From Vandiemenella viatica (lineage: Eukaryota; Arthropoda; Insecta; Orthoptera; Morabidae), in assembly GCA_031002005.1 (NCBI GenBank), contig CM061921.1, positions 127,688,597-127,752,596 on the forward strand: DNA of 64,000 nt, written 5' to 3'. The position numbers were made by a program, and so were the translations under genes. How positions within the stretch are numbered: position 1 is the stretch's first letter; each line of letters starts with the position of its first letter. Below the pieces are notes generated by a model. The model saw only the letters and a program-made list of their open reading frames with translations. It did not search any database and had not been told where the DNA came from. Shown here one piece after another: positions 46,196 through 58,016 of the stretch.

Positions 46196-47389
46196 TTTTT
46201 TTAAAATATAAAAAAGTAGGCATTTTTAAGTAAAAGAAATAAATCCCAACTTATCAGCATATGCTTTTATATTTAAAATAAGTTTTTTATACTATTATTT
46301 CATTTATATAGAAATTATATCCCTATTAGGAGAAATGGTCCGACTATCCCAGGTTTTTTTAAGTGGTCCAACTATCCCAAATTTCACTGGTCCATCTATC
46401 CCTAATTGTCGCGATAGATGGACCAGCTCCCCGTTCAGACAAACAACGCTACCGGCACGTCATTTTGGGTTAAGAATGTACCAATGTATACACTTAGGTT
46501 ATGACATTGATCTTACGTTGAAGACATTTAAACTAACTTAACCACATAACAAAGAAATCTCGTATAAAATATTTTTCAACTCACCAAAAGAAATAAACGA
46601 AGTTTTCTTCTAAAAGACATATGAAACTCCCGAGCAGAACTAAGCGTGGGTCCATTTACTCAAGAATAACAATTCCAGACACTGACTGCTGCACTGCTGT
46701 GGCAGACTAGCCAAATATTCGACTGGTCCGTCTATCCCGGTGGTACATCTAACCCGGACTTACCCTATACTTAAAACTACGCGAGCTACAGTTCTTCGAA
46801 AATCAGCCAAATTTCACACTTTACCTAAAAGTTGGATTTTTACCTGCTTTGCCGCTCAAAATGACCTGCAACTCCTGTATATATAACCGATATATATGTA
46901 TTTCTGTATTAAATAGTATATATATGTACTATACTTTGATTACTGATGGTCAATTCAATAATCATGTGTGGCATTGTTGGGCGGGAGATCCCGAAGGATT
47001 GTTCTGCCGCCAGATGACAGTGTTTTCAATTCGCCGCGCAATGCACCCCTTTGTGGCTATCTAACCTGACCAAGTAATAGTAACGGATCTAGGGAACCTA
47101 CAGCTTAAGGTGGAATCCAAACCACAGAATCGTTCTGGAATACTTCAAGTTACACAGCAAGCTGTGACAGAGGTGAGTTCTGGTCAATGGCCTTTGAAAA
47201 TCACTGCTGAGACCGGGATTTCACCTTAACCATTGAGCTACCACAATGCTCTATTACTGATGATAATCGAGTGAAAATGAATGCATAATGCTATGGCGCA
47301 AAGTTATTAAGTCATAATAAATTCGTAATAAGTTAAAAATGGTAATTAATCAGTTTCTTTTCCGTTTGGATTGTCCCAACTTGAATTGT

Positions 47390-48810
47390 GTCTCATTCAT
47401 CCGTTGCATCAGTAACAGCTTCCTCGAGGTCGAAGAACTCTTCCTTTCCTTCAACTCCTTCATTTCAGGAACGTTTTAACGAGACAGGCCAGAGCAATTT
47501 TTCAAGCAGCTGAACAGTGCAGTCCTGATTAGCGACAGCTGAAAGAGTACAAGGTTTCTTGCAGGAACATGATACAACCTTGGGAGTAAACTCAGGTGAA
47601 GCGTCTTTTTTTATGGCTTTACGCCATGTCGACGTCGAGATCATTAGAGTCACGATGGTACTGGGGCTAATGAACGGGAAGGATTTCGGCCAAGGCATTT
47701 TGATTGAAGGATCCCGGCATTCGGCTGGAATGATTTGGGGAAACCGTGGAAAACCCAAATCTGGATGCCCGGACGGGGATTCCAACCGGCGTCCTCCTGA
47801 ATCCGTTTATTATTGTAACTGGAATAAGACTGGACAAGCCTTTCCTTCATCCCCATGACAATTGGTACGTTTATCGACCCAACCATCCTTTAGTTGGTAG
47901 TACGTGCATATTGAGTGAAGCGTTGCCGCATCTGATTTTGGTGGCAACCGTATTAGCCTGAATGCATTTCTTGCGCAGAGTTCTTAAACATTTGGTATCT
48001 GATCCTTCCAATGTTCCACAAGCAATTCTTCCGTACCGTTCTAAGATGGGCTGTTCCCCTGTGTGTTCTACAGATTCTAGTCTCTGGAATTTAGGAGTTC
48101 TGAAACGTTAGCATGCATGTTACCTTCAGATATGGTTGGTACTGAATGAGGCAGCATGATTTTTCTTTCCCATAGCCGAAATATGCAGATATTGTATCAC
48201 ATCCAGTAAATCCATGGGTGAAGAGGATATGTGTAGATTCAAACTCGTAAGTGTTACCGAGGCCATTAGCAAAATGAGAAAGCAAATATACTCACTTATA
48301 ATTATCACACTGTCGGATTTTGCTGCTTGGGAAATAGCTGCGTCAACGATCAATCCACCTGCATCTTGTTTTTTTCTGTTGATCTTTGATGCCTCCTTTT
48401 TCAGTGTTTGCATTCGTATTACACGGTTCTTGCTGCTCCCATTCACTGCGTCACTGCAGCGCTTGTTTCCTCACTGAAAATGATGTCTACTGAAGTATCT
48501 GATGTTTTCAAACTACAAAACATTTCAGATGACTGTATTTCTCTTTGCGCAGCATCACTTCGGTATCCGTCAAACATAACTCTAATGTCGGATCTATAGT
48601 TCGTTGTTAAATAGGCTACATATTTTCCACAGAAGCAGCCAAGGTCTTTATTGCGATGCCACAAAAGCTTACGCAGGAAGCATAATCCGCCCATAAAATA
48701 ACTTTTTATGTAGTGTGTTGCAACTTCAAGAGATTTAAATGCTTCATATAGAGACAATTTTGTTCCCTTGAAGAACGGAAGAAATTCAAATAGAAAACAT
48801 TGTTTCAATC
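47390..48810 (-). pseudogene. Relic of an uncharacterised repeat-associated gene (TGCDT motif)
   Basis: Minus strand from 48808: AYLTTNYRSDIRVMFDGYRS, DIIFSEETSAAVTQ; after a frameshift, QDAGGLIVDAAISQAAKSDS and, in another frame, ILFTHGFTGCDTISAYFGYGK (about 48230-48165). Then comes LPTKGWLG (near 47890) and, beyond an inserted SINE, a Cys-rich end CSCKKPCTL (47575-47545) with an acidic tail. I recall this order from a multi-copy protein family in insects and cnidarians (FDGY, DAD.LIV, TGCDTTSA, Cys-rich end), of unknown function. Multiple frameshifts show it is dead. It lies between the two arms of the inverted duplication. Confidence 0.6.
47606..47805 (-). repeat. SINE family A, 5'-truncated, inside the TGCDT relic
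   Basis: Complement of the family from the tail (tggctttacgccatgtcgacg) to the B box (ggggattccaaccggcgtcc), truncated after ctcctgaat. The relic's frame lies on both sides, so the SINE is the later event. Confidence 0.75.
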
Positions 48811-48961
48811 CATTAAAACGGAAAATAAATGGATTTATGACTAATTTTTGACTTATTATGACTTAATTTTAACTGCGTAAATAAATTTTGTGCCATAACA
48901 TTATGTTTTCAATTTTGCAAATCCGTTTTTCAAACTGGTACAAATACCCTCAGGTAATATA

Positions 48962-50145
48962 ACGGACTGGTAGCTCAGTGGTAAAGGTATCTACATCTAC
49001 ATCTACATCTACATATATACTCTGCAATTCACAAAATTGTGGGTGGCAGAGGGTGCTCAGCACCAAAGCTAATCTCTTTGCTGTGCATTCCAATCCCTAA
49101 TGGTACGAGGGAAAAAAGAATTCATATAAGAATCAGTCCGGCACCTTATTTCTCTAATTTTATCTTTCCTGTCCTTCCGACTCAAATAGGTTGGTGGAAG
49201 AAGTATTTCACTACACTCATGAGTGAAAGTTGGAGTACGCATGTTTTCCAATAAGTTTAAACGAAACGTGTGTCGTCTATCTACCAGAGACTCCCAACCT
49301 AATCTACTAATCAGTTCTGTGACGCTTTCATAAGAACTGTAGCAAGCGGTCACGAATCGAGCGGCTCTTCTCTGTACTTTCTCTATACTTTCGATCAATC
49401 CCTTACGAAACGGAAGATCGAAATCCCGGTCTCAGCAGTGATTTTCAAGGGGCATTGACCTGACATTCACCTCTGCTACAAGCTGACTGTGTAATATACA
49501 GTAAGGCAGAACGAGTATGTGTTTTGGATTCCAACTTAAGCTGTACTTTTACTGGGTCAGGCTAGATAGCCACAAAGGAAAGCATTGCGCGGCGTATCGA
49601 AAACACTGTCACCTGGTGGCCGAACAATCCTTCGGGATATCCCACCCAACAATGCTTTATGATTATTGAATTTACCATCAGTAATCAAAGTATAATACAT
49701 ACATATACTATGTAATACAGAAATACATATATACCAGTAATATAGAAAATGGTTTTAGGTCATTTTGAGCTGCAAAGCAGGTAAAAACCAACTTTTAGGT
49801 AAAATGTAAAATTTGGATGGTTTTCAAAGAACTGTAGCTCATTTATTTTTTAGTTTAGAAAAAAGTTTGTATTACGAATGTTGTAGGAAACTTTGTCCTA
49901 TTTCAAACTGGTAATAGTTTTTTCCATGCTAGGACTCATCAGGTAGGAGTTATAGACGATAAACTGAAAAAAGTACCAAAATTTTTATGTTTTGGCCACA
50001 GAAAATTGTGTTGGTTTCTGCATACTCTCACCAATATATACAAGATAGGGGAAAAAAAATCTTCTACGTGATATAATGTTTGTGAGATCCCCTTTTTAAG
50101 ACCTCGTTACTGGACTATTCAGCCCAAAGAATTTCTTAATGTATC
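48962..50145 (-). repeat. Right arm of the large inverted duplication
   Basis: Inverted counterpart of 44790-47247 without the pogo-like element. It starts with a plus-sense SINE C head (ggactggtagctcagtggtaaagg, 48964-48987) that is interrupted by a LINE (48988-49418) and resumes with gaaatcccggtctcagcag (49424). The uninterrupted SINE C head is in the left arm (47219-47247). Confidence 0.7.
48988..49418 (-). mobile_element. CR1/L2-group LINE, 5'-truncated (copy 2)
   Basis: Tail (tctaca)n at 48989-49012, the 3' UTR gtgggtggcagagggtgctcagcacc, and ORF2 C-terminus 49398-49069 (SIEKVQRRAARFVTACYSSY, LISRLGWESLVDRR, LLENMRTPTF). It ends abruptly at 49418 inside the codons before SIEKV. Same family as 12128-16000. 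It inserted in the A box of a SINE C head. Confidence 0.85.
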
Positions 50146-51619
50146 TGCATCGCGAAGACACTACAAAATGTAACATACCCTGTATTAAGCGTTGAACCAT
50201 GGGCTGTGCATTAATCGAATCCCAATTCAAATTAGAGAGGTAATCTTTACGTAACTTTTGTCAAACCATAAATTATCTGGAATTTATTAGCTTTACGCAT
50301 GGAACTGAAATATAACAAATTTTCCACGGGTTGCCAGCCCTCATTTTCAACCAACTGTACAAGCACTGGCGTAGTAACAGTTTTGGCGGTCCGCCGCAAC
50401 TGTCGAAGACAAAAGCCGAATCGAGGAGATGACGTCATCCATTCTTCTGCTCCTTACCAAGCACTGTTGCTTCAACCTATTGATCGCTGGTTTCCACGTT
50501 ACACCAAGCTGGTATCCTGTTTCCCTGTTGACTAAAAGATCAGCTCTTCTGCTTTTAACAAATTCCAAAATTGTGCTGTCCATAAAAGTCTGGCACGGGC
50601 TAAAATTGTTGGTTTGTTTTCGAATTTAAATGAGTGCCGCTCTTGGGCTCTGTATTCGACCATTGCTGTATTTCTTTCTGACCGAGCGGAAAATTTCTTG
50701 CGTGCTCGACACACCACTGCAAAATACACCACTGGGTTTGAATAGAAGCCAACATTTAATTTTTTCAAATTATCTAAATATATTGACTACTGACAGTGTA
50801 CCCAGCGTTCTACGGTATGGTTTATTTATCCATCCAGTAATTTTAGTCGCACAATTTGAAACACGTGTACAAAATTCATCCATGTCTTTTAGAAAATTAA
50901 CAAATAATTTAAAAAAGTTCCACAGACATCCAAACTCACCGATTGGATTGGGGAGGAGGGTAGTTATCATTCTGAGGGTTAGATTAGAGAAGATTTTACA
51001 ATTCTTAACTTTAGTTTCTTCAATAAAGAAATTGTACCATGACGCAAGCAATTAGGACCAGAATCCCGACATGTTATATTTTTTGCGCTACACTACTGAG
51101 TACGTCTAGTATTGATCTTGTAGAAATGAGTTAAACATTACGCTAAAAAATGTAAAAAAGTAGATCACTTATGGAATTTCCTGCTATGGTGGCTGGCCAC
51201 ATATTGTCATGAGATATACTGCAGATTTTAAGTCTGATAGTAAGATTTCAAATTGAGAAAATCCCACCGTAATTTGACCATCAGTGCCTGTGTGATATTT
51301 GAACATACCTAAGTGCTATTTGATCTATGTACATAGATGCTAAAGATTTTCTAAGCAGTTAACTTCTATAATTATATAAAAAAATCATTGGACAGTTATT
51401 GGTCAGTGAGCATGTAATATCTGTAATATAGTGTAAATAGGAAACAGTAATATAATTTCTGTATCAAACACCTAAGATTGTGGAAGTGCGACCTGAGCGA
51501 AGAAGCATATGGCTTTCTGTCATAGAATTGTAAATTATGATAAATCACTTCTGTAGTTTCCTCGTATGCCATTATCATTCAATAAGGAAGTCTTTGTAGT
51601 TTAAAGGGTGAAATTCCCA
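50146..51619. other. No gene recognised
   Basis: 50150-50290 has repeat F units (gggctgtgcattaatcgaatccc). Beyond that, overlapping frames of 60-141 residues on both strands (50299-51055) carry no recognised motif. Confidence 0.45.
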
Positions 51620-52306
51620 TGTAACAGGATGTCATCTAGATTAATATTTCAGAACCTAAATAACAAAATTTTGTTAGGCTTCACAGAGGTACGCAAATGT
51701 CGAGCGAGCGTGACCAGTTTGTTCGATAAAAAAACTGGCGATCGACAGTTCGAAATGCAAGTAACACTGCTGAGCATGCAATTCAATAGTTTACCAGCGA
51801 ACAATAATACATGGATCGATCTCACTTCTTCATAAAAGGACAACAGGTAAACGTAAGGGTCTCGGACTATTAATCGCTACACCAACCTTTCCGTTTTCTT
51901 TTAGTTGTTTTCAGTAGGGCGAATAATCTTCCCTCTGTTTTACTTAGAACGGGTTATGAGATACCTCGAATTCACTGTACATCACCGACCGTAATTCTGA
52001 TACTGTTTTCTGGTGCAGAGTAAATCAGAATTCCGTAGTTGCTCCTTCAATTGCAAATAACCCTTAAGTGTCCGCTTCCTCTCCTACAAGAATACATGGT
52101 GCTTACATGAACCACGATACATTAATTCCACAGTCTGGTGTCAGATTAAAGTACACAAAGCTCAAGAAAACAAGAGTTCAAGAACAGAAGATAGTCCGCA
52201 AGTCGTAGGGTAATGTAGAGAACAATCACGAACACCCTCTAGGTAGAGAACAATCACACGAACCCACTTAACAAATAACCACTGACACGCCACGCCCGCT
52301 GTTACG
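51620..52306 (+). mobile_element. Possible 5' LTR of the gypsy relic
   Basis: Starts TGTAAC and ends GTTACG just 2 bases before a probable primer-binding site. The 687-bp length is plausible. No matching 3' LTR was found, and no clear TATA or polyadenylation signal stands out, so the call rests on position and end symmetry only. Confidence 0.3.
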
Positions 52307-52308
52307 AC

Positions 52309-52326
52309 TGGTGTCGGAAGTCCTCC
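52309..52326 (+). other. Probable primer-binding site (tRNA-Leu type)
   Basis: tggtgtcggaagtcctcc resembles the complement of a tRNA-Leu 3' end (tggtgtcagaagtggg) used to prime minus-strand synthesis. A gag-like region follows about 500 bases downstream. Confidence 0.4.
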
Positions 52327-52589
52327 ATTCACACATTGTTAGGAGTAGGGGAAAGCTCGCAGAGTTTGGTAAAGATTGGTGGAAAGGTAACAGCGAATCT
52401 TGAAAGTCAGTCTCTGTAGTCGGAGGAGCCGAGTTCGAGTCCTGAAGAAGAGTGACGGGGCATATGGTGATCTTCACGGGCGTTGCAACCAAGAGGTCGG
52501 CCTGCCAACTAGTGTCCGACCAACACATTCGTGAGCTGCAGTCAACGCAGCTCATCCCACATAACTTAACGGTAAGTCTGTAACCACTA

Positions 52590-55110
52590 ACCATGGCAGT
52601 TAATTTCGAAGGAAAAGAAGTTAGCTTATGCAACGCAGTAAATATTATAGGTCAGAAATTGCTAGAAACAAAGTAAAAAATGCAACTAGCAGTAAAAAAA
52701 CGAATTCTGCAAATGATATAATCCAGTGTTCATTATTGCTTCATCAAATTTATTTTAGGGAAAGTAGGAGAGAATGGTGAAAAAAATTTCATGAAGTTAG
52801 AGATATTTATTTTGCTGATTTGCCAAGTAAACAAAAATGAAGATTTTTCAAAACTAGATTGACCGTCGAAGCATTCTGGTTTTCGGTTTATAAAGAAAGG
52901 TGTAAAATCCTTGAAACATTCAAATCTTTTAAAGAGAAGTTAACTCAAAGATTTAGAAAGAAATACACAGCGCGGTTTTATAGAGAAGGACTATGTAACT
53001 CACGTAAATACCCAAAACCAAGATATGGAAAAATTAACAGCCGCACGGTAACTTTTAATTACAAACCCTTTTATGATACCACCATTTTAAGAGAATCTTA
53101 TCAAAAAGCGTTAGATTATTTCGTAAGTGATTTTGGTGATGAAATTAGGGTTTTTAACCCTTCGAAAACACAGAAACTCTCTCAGAACCTGTGGAATACA
53201 CAATACTTTTTGAACCAGTGAAAAACAAGCCTTCAGGTAATCGCAAAATTATCAAACATGTTTTTAATGCAAAATAAGTTGTTTCCAATGTGGCAAAAAT
53301 GGAAAAATCCATAAAAATTGCTTTTATGTGCCTATTTCTAATCTTAGAATGTATAGCGGGATTAATAATAGGTATAATAGAGGCGGTTATGTCAGATTTC
53401 ATGTGGATAACTCTAACAGAGGATTTCAGGTAGGAAGTATTCGTCACATTAATCATAAAAGTAATCATGTTGGAAGATTTTATGGGGGAAATTATTATCA
53501 GTGCCGTTGAAATAATAATAATGGAAGATTTTTAACAGAAGAGTTGATGGTGCATTTTATGAAAGAATGATAACAAAGGAGATAATTTTGGCGTACGAGG
53601 TGATAGGCAAGTTGTTAATGTGGCTGGAAAAGAAACATGTAAAGTAGAATTTTCTATCAGAAATATGGCTGTAAATATTCAAAGTGGTTTAAATGGTCAT
53701 GGATTCGACAAATGCACGTTGCCGCACCCACACAAGGAAGTAGCAGTGACAGCTTTAATTCTTAACTTAAAGTTTTACCAATGGATGTTAATTAAAGGTA
53801 AAAAGTGTAAGATGATTATTGATATAAGTGCAAAATTGTTTTTACGTACGAAAGCTATTTGTGATATACAGTGTTAATTTCCAGCAAATTTTAACATTAC
53901 GGGGTTAGGAAGAAATGAAGGAATTAAAACTTATGATAAAAAAAATATTGTAGAAAATGTATGTAGTTTTAAATTTAAATTCTTGCTATGGCGGTAGGTA
54001 CTTCAGGCATGGATCTTTTGTCAAAATACCATGCCAACATAGACGTGACAGAGAGTACACTTGACTGGAGGAAACATTCGTCAGTAGACCCACATTTCTC
54101 GTTAAAAGAATGTAATAAAGATTATTGTTCAGACAATGGAATAGCTCCATAGAATCTACCAGTTAATCTGATCTTCTGTCAACAGCTGTTAAATTTTTTT
54201 TTAGTGGAATCACCACAGGAATCTGAACGGTTAAATTCAAATCGTTATATTAAAAAAGTTTTTGTAAAATAAGATATTAATGGGAAGAAATGTTTATCTG
54301 TAGTAGTTGAGAACTATTTAGGGATGATATTGAACTTCCATAGGGACATTGTTAGACGCAGATTGAAGTATTAAGAGATAAGTAATTATCTAATAGTAAT
54401 TTTAATGTATCAAATTTTGGCGTAGAAAGTAAGTTTGTTGGTGTAGCTAAAGTAGAAACAAGTATATGTTTTTAAGATAAGTTAAGTCATTTATCAAACA
54501 ATTTGAATTGAATTTTTAATACAAAACTCTATTTTTCCATAAGCCTCCATAATCATTTACAGACTTGGTGGAGCAAAAAATCTGTTTACAAAAAATCTTA
54601 CAGGGTTCCGTTTTATCAAAGGCAATTAATTGAAGAATTTATTGATCAGCAATTAAAAGCTGGAATAATAAGACAGTCCATGGGGTTCTCCAGTCATCAT
54701 AGTTACTAAAAAAATCTAAAGATGGCTGTGGATTATAGGAGTTTGAACAAAATAACATTTACCGTTGCGTATCCATTACTAATCATAGCTGACACTGTTG
54801 AATATTTAGGCAGTTGTAAAACTGCTCCAAATTAACTTCAGTGCATTTTCTATCAATTGCTTCGAGATCATAAAACATTTCTATTCTTGTATATATTGAT
54901 GACTCAATAATATTTTCAGAAACAATTGATCATCATTTAATCATGATAAGAAATTTGTTCGAATGTTTACAAAAAGCTAATCTTACTCTATCAACTGAAA
55001 AATCCACTTTTGCTACTTCAGATTGAATACCTAAGTAAGTTGATGTCTTCTAGTGAAATTAAATTACATGAAAAATTATCATCAGCTGTGAAAGATTTTC
55101 CAGTACCCAG
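52590..55110 (+). pseudogene. Ty3/gypsy gag-pol relic
   Basis: gag: TVEAFWFSVYKERCKILETF and KEKLTQRFRKKY (52859-52960), then a zinc knuckle CFQCGKNGKIHKNC (C-x2-C-x4-H-x4-C, 53278-53320) in a different frame. Protease: KKCKMIIDISAKLFL (53800-53845; the usual D-S/T-G-A is decayed) and GMDLLSKYHANIDV (54005-54045). RT: LIEEFIDQQLKAGIIRQS (54630-54675), MAVDYRSLNKITFTVAYPL (54720-54780), ILVYIDDSIIFSETIDHHL-like (54888-54940), QKANLTLSTEKSTFA. RNase H and integrase were not seen; a Tc1 relic follows at 55.2 kb. Many stops mean it is dead. Confidence 0.75.
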
Positions 55111-55199
55111 GGCGTTTTTATCGGTTGGCTCTCTAGTCAGCTAATTACAGTGAATGTTAACATGCCCAAACCAACGGTTACAATCGTGTCAATGCTCTA

Positions 55200-55612
55200 T
55201 GTTCAGGGTAAACTCTGATTTTGACCGATAGACATCGCATAACCCTGAGAAGTAAAACTGTCAAAAATAGGGCGCAACCCACGGCTACCATCCGAAAGCA
55301 GTTTCATGCAGCAACAGCAGAATTGGTTTCGACTGGAACATTTAATACGGAGGCCCACTGGGTGACTAGATACTGGACCAGTAGAAATCGGTTCTGTGGA
55401 GTGACAAGTCGAGATTTACATTATTCCGGTCTGATGGATGTGAATAGGAGAACAACTTCTGTTTGAGTGTATAGTGGTGATGGTGGAGTGATGGTGTTTA
55501 TCCACGGCAGCATGAACAGTGAGGCCCATTGTACCATTCTGGATAATGAAATTCTCCAAACATTGTGACGTTTTTACGGAATGGACCAGTCTTACTTCCA
55601 CACCCTATTTTC
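55200..55612 (+). pseudogene. Tc1-like transposase relic
   Basis: LTDRHRITLRSKTVKNRAQPTAT-type frame (55221 on) gives LTDRHRITLRSK and the helix-turn-helix region AATAELVSTGT. Then come the RNase-H-fold pieces NRFCGVTSRD, YSGDGGVMVF, HGSMNSEAHC and ILDNEIL, followed by MDQSYF. This follows Tc1 order through the middle of the DDE domain; the third catalytic region and the 3' inverted repeat are missing. Frameshifts are visible. Confidence 0.6.
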
Positions 55613-56130
55613 CCTTGGGGACACGTGCTGTACATTAATAGAAACCAAAACAAAATCCGACAAGTAATTTTTTAATTAATTGCGTTCAATGAAGAATAAA
55701 CTTTTATCAGCTTTATAACGTCATACAAATTGAAACATTCCCTGTTCGGCCCGCGGGGCTACGAGTTGTAGATTAATTGCAACCCAAATGACATTAGATA
55801 AGCAGTACGTCACATAAAATTGAAGCATCATTCTATTTATGTATATATATAAACGTGGGAACTCTGATTGTACATTATTCGAATCCCTATAAAATAAAAA
55901 TAATAAAACCGACTGGTATTTATTGCATGTATGGTATTCAACCAAAATTAGTATGAGATTTCATTGCCTTCCGGTTCGCATATCAAAATCAAACATAATA
56001 AATTTTACCCCTTGGACTAGACGCTGCACATTATTCAAACCTACAAGTGCATGAATCACGCCCAGTCAAACAAACACACCAACAAACAGACAAACAAATT
56101 TTACAATCAACTGATTCATTTTCTGTAGGT
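55613..56130 (+). repeat. Repeat F block
   Basis: Units with cgtgctgtacattaatagaaacc, cgtcatacaaattgaaacattccctgttcggcc, and gctgcacattattcaaacc repeat about every 90-130 bases, ending with aacagacaaacaaattttac. Same family as 43860-44349. Confidence 0.5.
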
Positions 56131-57057
56131 TATGAATAGTGCCTGAAAAGCATTTTTTTAAATATATTTGTAGTCCTGTTATATATGTCCTAGAGTAATA
56201 TGATAGTTGCAAAACCGTGAAGTTATTTCACTTTTCTATGTAACGCCACGTTGAACTTCATTGCATGACGTCACTTCTGATATGCTGTGGCACTTTCGAG
56301 AAACATTGAGTACCTGCCAATAGCCTGAGGTTGATCCCTTCACATCTGCCATTGTCGTGACAAAACCAAATATGGAATGACCAAAAAAGAAATTGCGGAC
56401 ACGTGACATCACTAAAAATGGCTGTCGCATTCGTCGTAGATCAATATTAGGGCGTCTCCTTGGGATGTGTCTTGCTCTGACGTCATTGGAATGTGTCTCC
56501 TCAGTGTTTGACTTCCTGAGCGGCCTCACTGTTCGTAGGCAAAGACGCTTTATGTAATATTTACTAACTGGATTAACCAGCCATTCTAAATAACTGATTT
56601 CCTTTTTCTTTCTCAGGCTGTCTACTCACAGAATACTTTGTTTTAGGGACAAAAAAAAACCTTTTATTTTCGAGATTAGATTATCTTTTTATCCAATTTC
56701 TGTCGTAATAGAATACCACCACCAAGTATGGTACAAATACATGAAACTTCATTCCCTAAGTCGCTCTGTTGTTGATATCGCGGCTAATCAATCAATTCTG
56801 TTTTGATCATTATTCAATTTAAGTAAAAATGACACCAAAAGTATTATTGTTGGATTATTATATAAATAAGAGTCTCGGCCAATAATTGTGCTATAAAGAG
56901 CTGGATATAAACAAAGTCACTCTAATTTATGATATCTCGAATAAGCTGAATCGTGCAATGGGCTAGGTGTCCAAGTTATTTAGCAACAGCGGTTCCATTC
57001 GATGGTCATACTGTCTTCTGTAAAACTATGTCGAGAGTGTATACTACATATTTTCCC
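56131..57057. other. No gene recognised
   Basis: AT-rich, with isolated CRE-like tgacgtca sites (56268 and 56480 region) but no supported promoter or coding region. Confidence 0.45.
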
Positions 57058-57256
57058 CACAGCGTTGTATTGCTTGAAGATTTCTCGGGTGCGCAGCCGG
57101 GTCAATTGATCGCAGATGTACGAATTTTCGATGGCGTAACATGCCATCAGCCATCGACAATTCGTACATCTGCGATCAATTAACCCGGCTGCACGTCCGA
57201 GAAATCTTCAAGCAACAGATCCACCCGGAAAACTTACGATTACACAGCGTTGTATT
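57058..57256. mobile_element. Hairpin element, 146-bp palindrome with 14-bp direct repeats
   Basis: Arms 57070-57135 and about 57150-57215 pair almost perfectly (ttgcttgaagatttctcgg ... ccgagaaatcttcaagcaa; gatcgcagatgtacgaatt ... aattcgtacatctgcgatc) around a loop of about 14. The block is bounded by CACAGCGTTGTATT at 57058-57071 and 57243-57256, an apparent target duplication. The right part extends past the hairpin with agatccacccggaaaacttacgatta. The origin is unknown; a small retroposed end fragment is possible. Confidence 0.7.
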
Positions 57257-58016
57257 CCTTGGCGAGTCAACATAGAGAAAGTTTTGTGGCGCCAAGCGGG
57301 ATGTCACTGATATCACGACCAACAAGTCGTCGCATTCACAAGTTCTGCGACACTACAAAAGAGTTTATGAATACATTAAGTGACAAATTGTTGCAGAATG
57401 TAAGAGTGTTCCAATGCCTGAAAATTTTCAAGTGCAAACATTAATTGATGTGCATATTGTCATTGTAAGTATACGTAAACTACCAAAAAGATCCGCGTTA
57501 TCAGTGGATTAAACGCGTTAAAACACTACTACTTGTAGCATATAAAAAATTGATTACCATTCCTACCCTCTGGCGTTCATAGTAATTATACAAAATTTTA
57601 ACTTAAATACTCCATAACACCTACTTAATCCAATCGTTTCTTGTAGTTCCCCCCAATCAGTACAGTTAACGCTCTCCACTTATTCCAGATGTTAAGCTAT
57701 AAGATATATATCAGTTAATCTTGTCTTTACCTCCCCTCCAACCGAATCCAATTTTATGAATGTGATTTTATTGTATTTCGTTCTAAGAGAATAAATGTTT
57801 TCAGGTCTTTTAAAATATGAAAAACAACATGGTATTTTTCTCTACCGGAAGAAAATTTTTCACAAATATCTCTTGCACTCAAGTTTCAAACATTTCAAGT
57901 CAATGCCAGGCTCGTCGACTCGCAACGGGACTTCGCGTTCGTATGTGAAACTGGTACTCCATTTGAAATTTCAGCCTTCGACAAGACTATGGTGATGTCA
58001 CGACATTTAGTTGCCA
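57257..58016. other. No gene recognised
   Basis: Contains a 64-codon frame (57250-57444) and a 66-codon frame (57795-57995) without motifs or splice context. Confidence 0.4.

Larger units (their letters stand above)
45085..46767 (-). mobile_element. pogo-like element with TA duplication
   Basis: Element 45087-46765 (1679 bp). Its ends are GGGTAAGTCCGGG and the complement, continuing about 25 bp with mismatches, flanked by TA (45085-45086, 46766-46767). The inverted copy of the flanking repeat near 49850-49860 has the uninterrupted site, confirming the ends. Motifs ggtccatctatccc and variants recur near both ends (45271, 45304, 46335, 46363, 46389, 46417, 46726), which are likely transposase binding sites. 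Weakly kept coding on the minus strand suggests a pogo/Tigger member with its catalytic core deleted. A SINE A copy lies inside. Confidence 0.8.
44790..47247 (+). repeat. Left arm of a large inverted duplication (with later inserts)
   Basis: 44790-45086 plus 46766-47247 match 50145-49420 in the opposite orientation. Shared words are acattatatcacgtagaagatttt, ctataactcc.t.ctgatgagtcctagca, gagctacagttctt, ccttcgggatctccc and gctgagaccgggatttcacc. The arm is interrupted by the pogo-like element (45087-46765). The inner end, 47089-47247, is a SINE C copy on the minus strand. Confidence 0.7.

Noticed and set aside
50299..51055. Overlapping open frames up to 141 codons on both strands
   Set aside because: No recognised motif, no codon bias visible by eye, and no splice context; probably chance frames.
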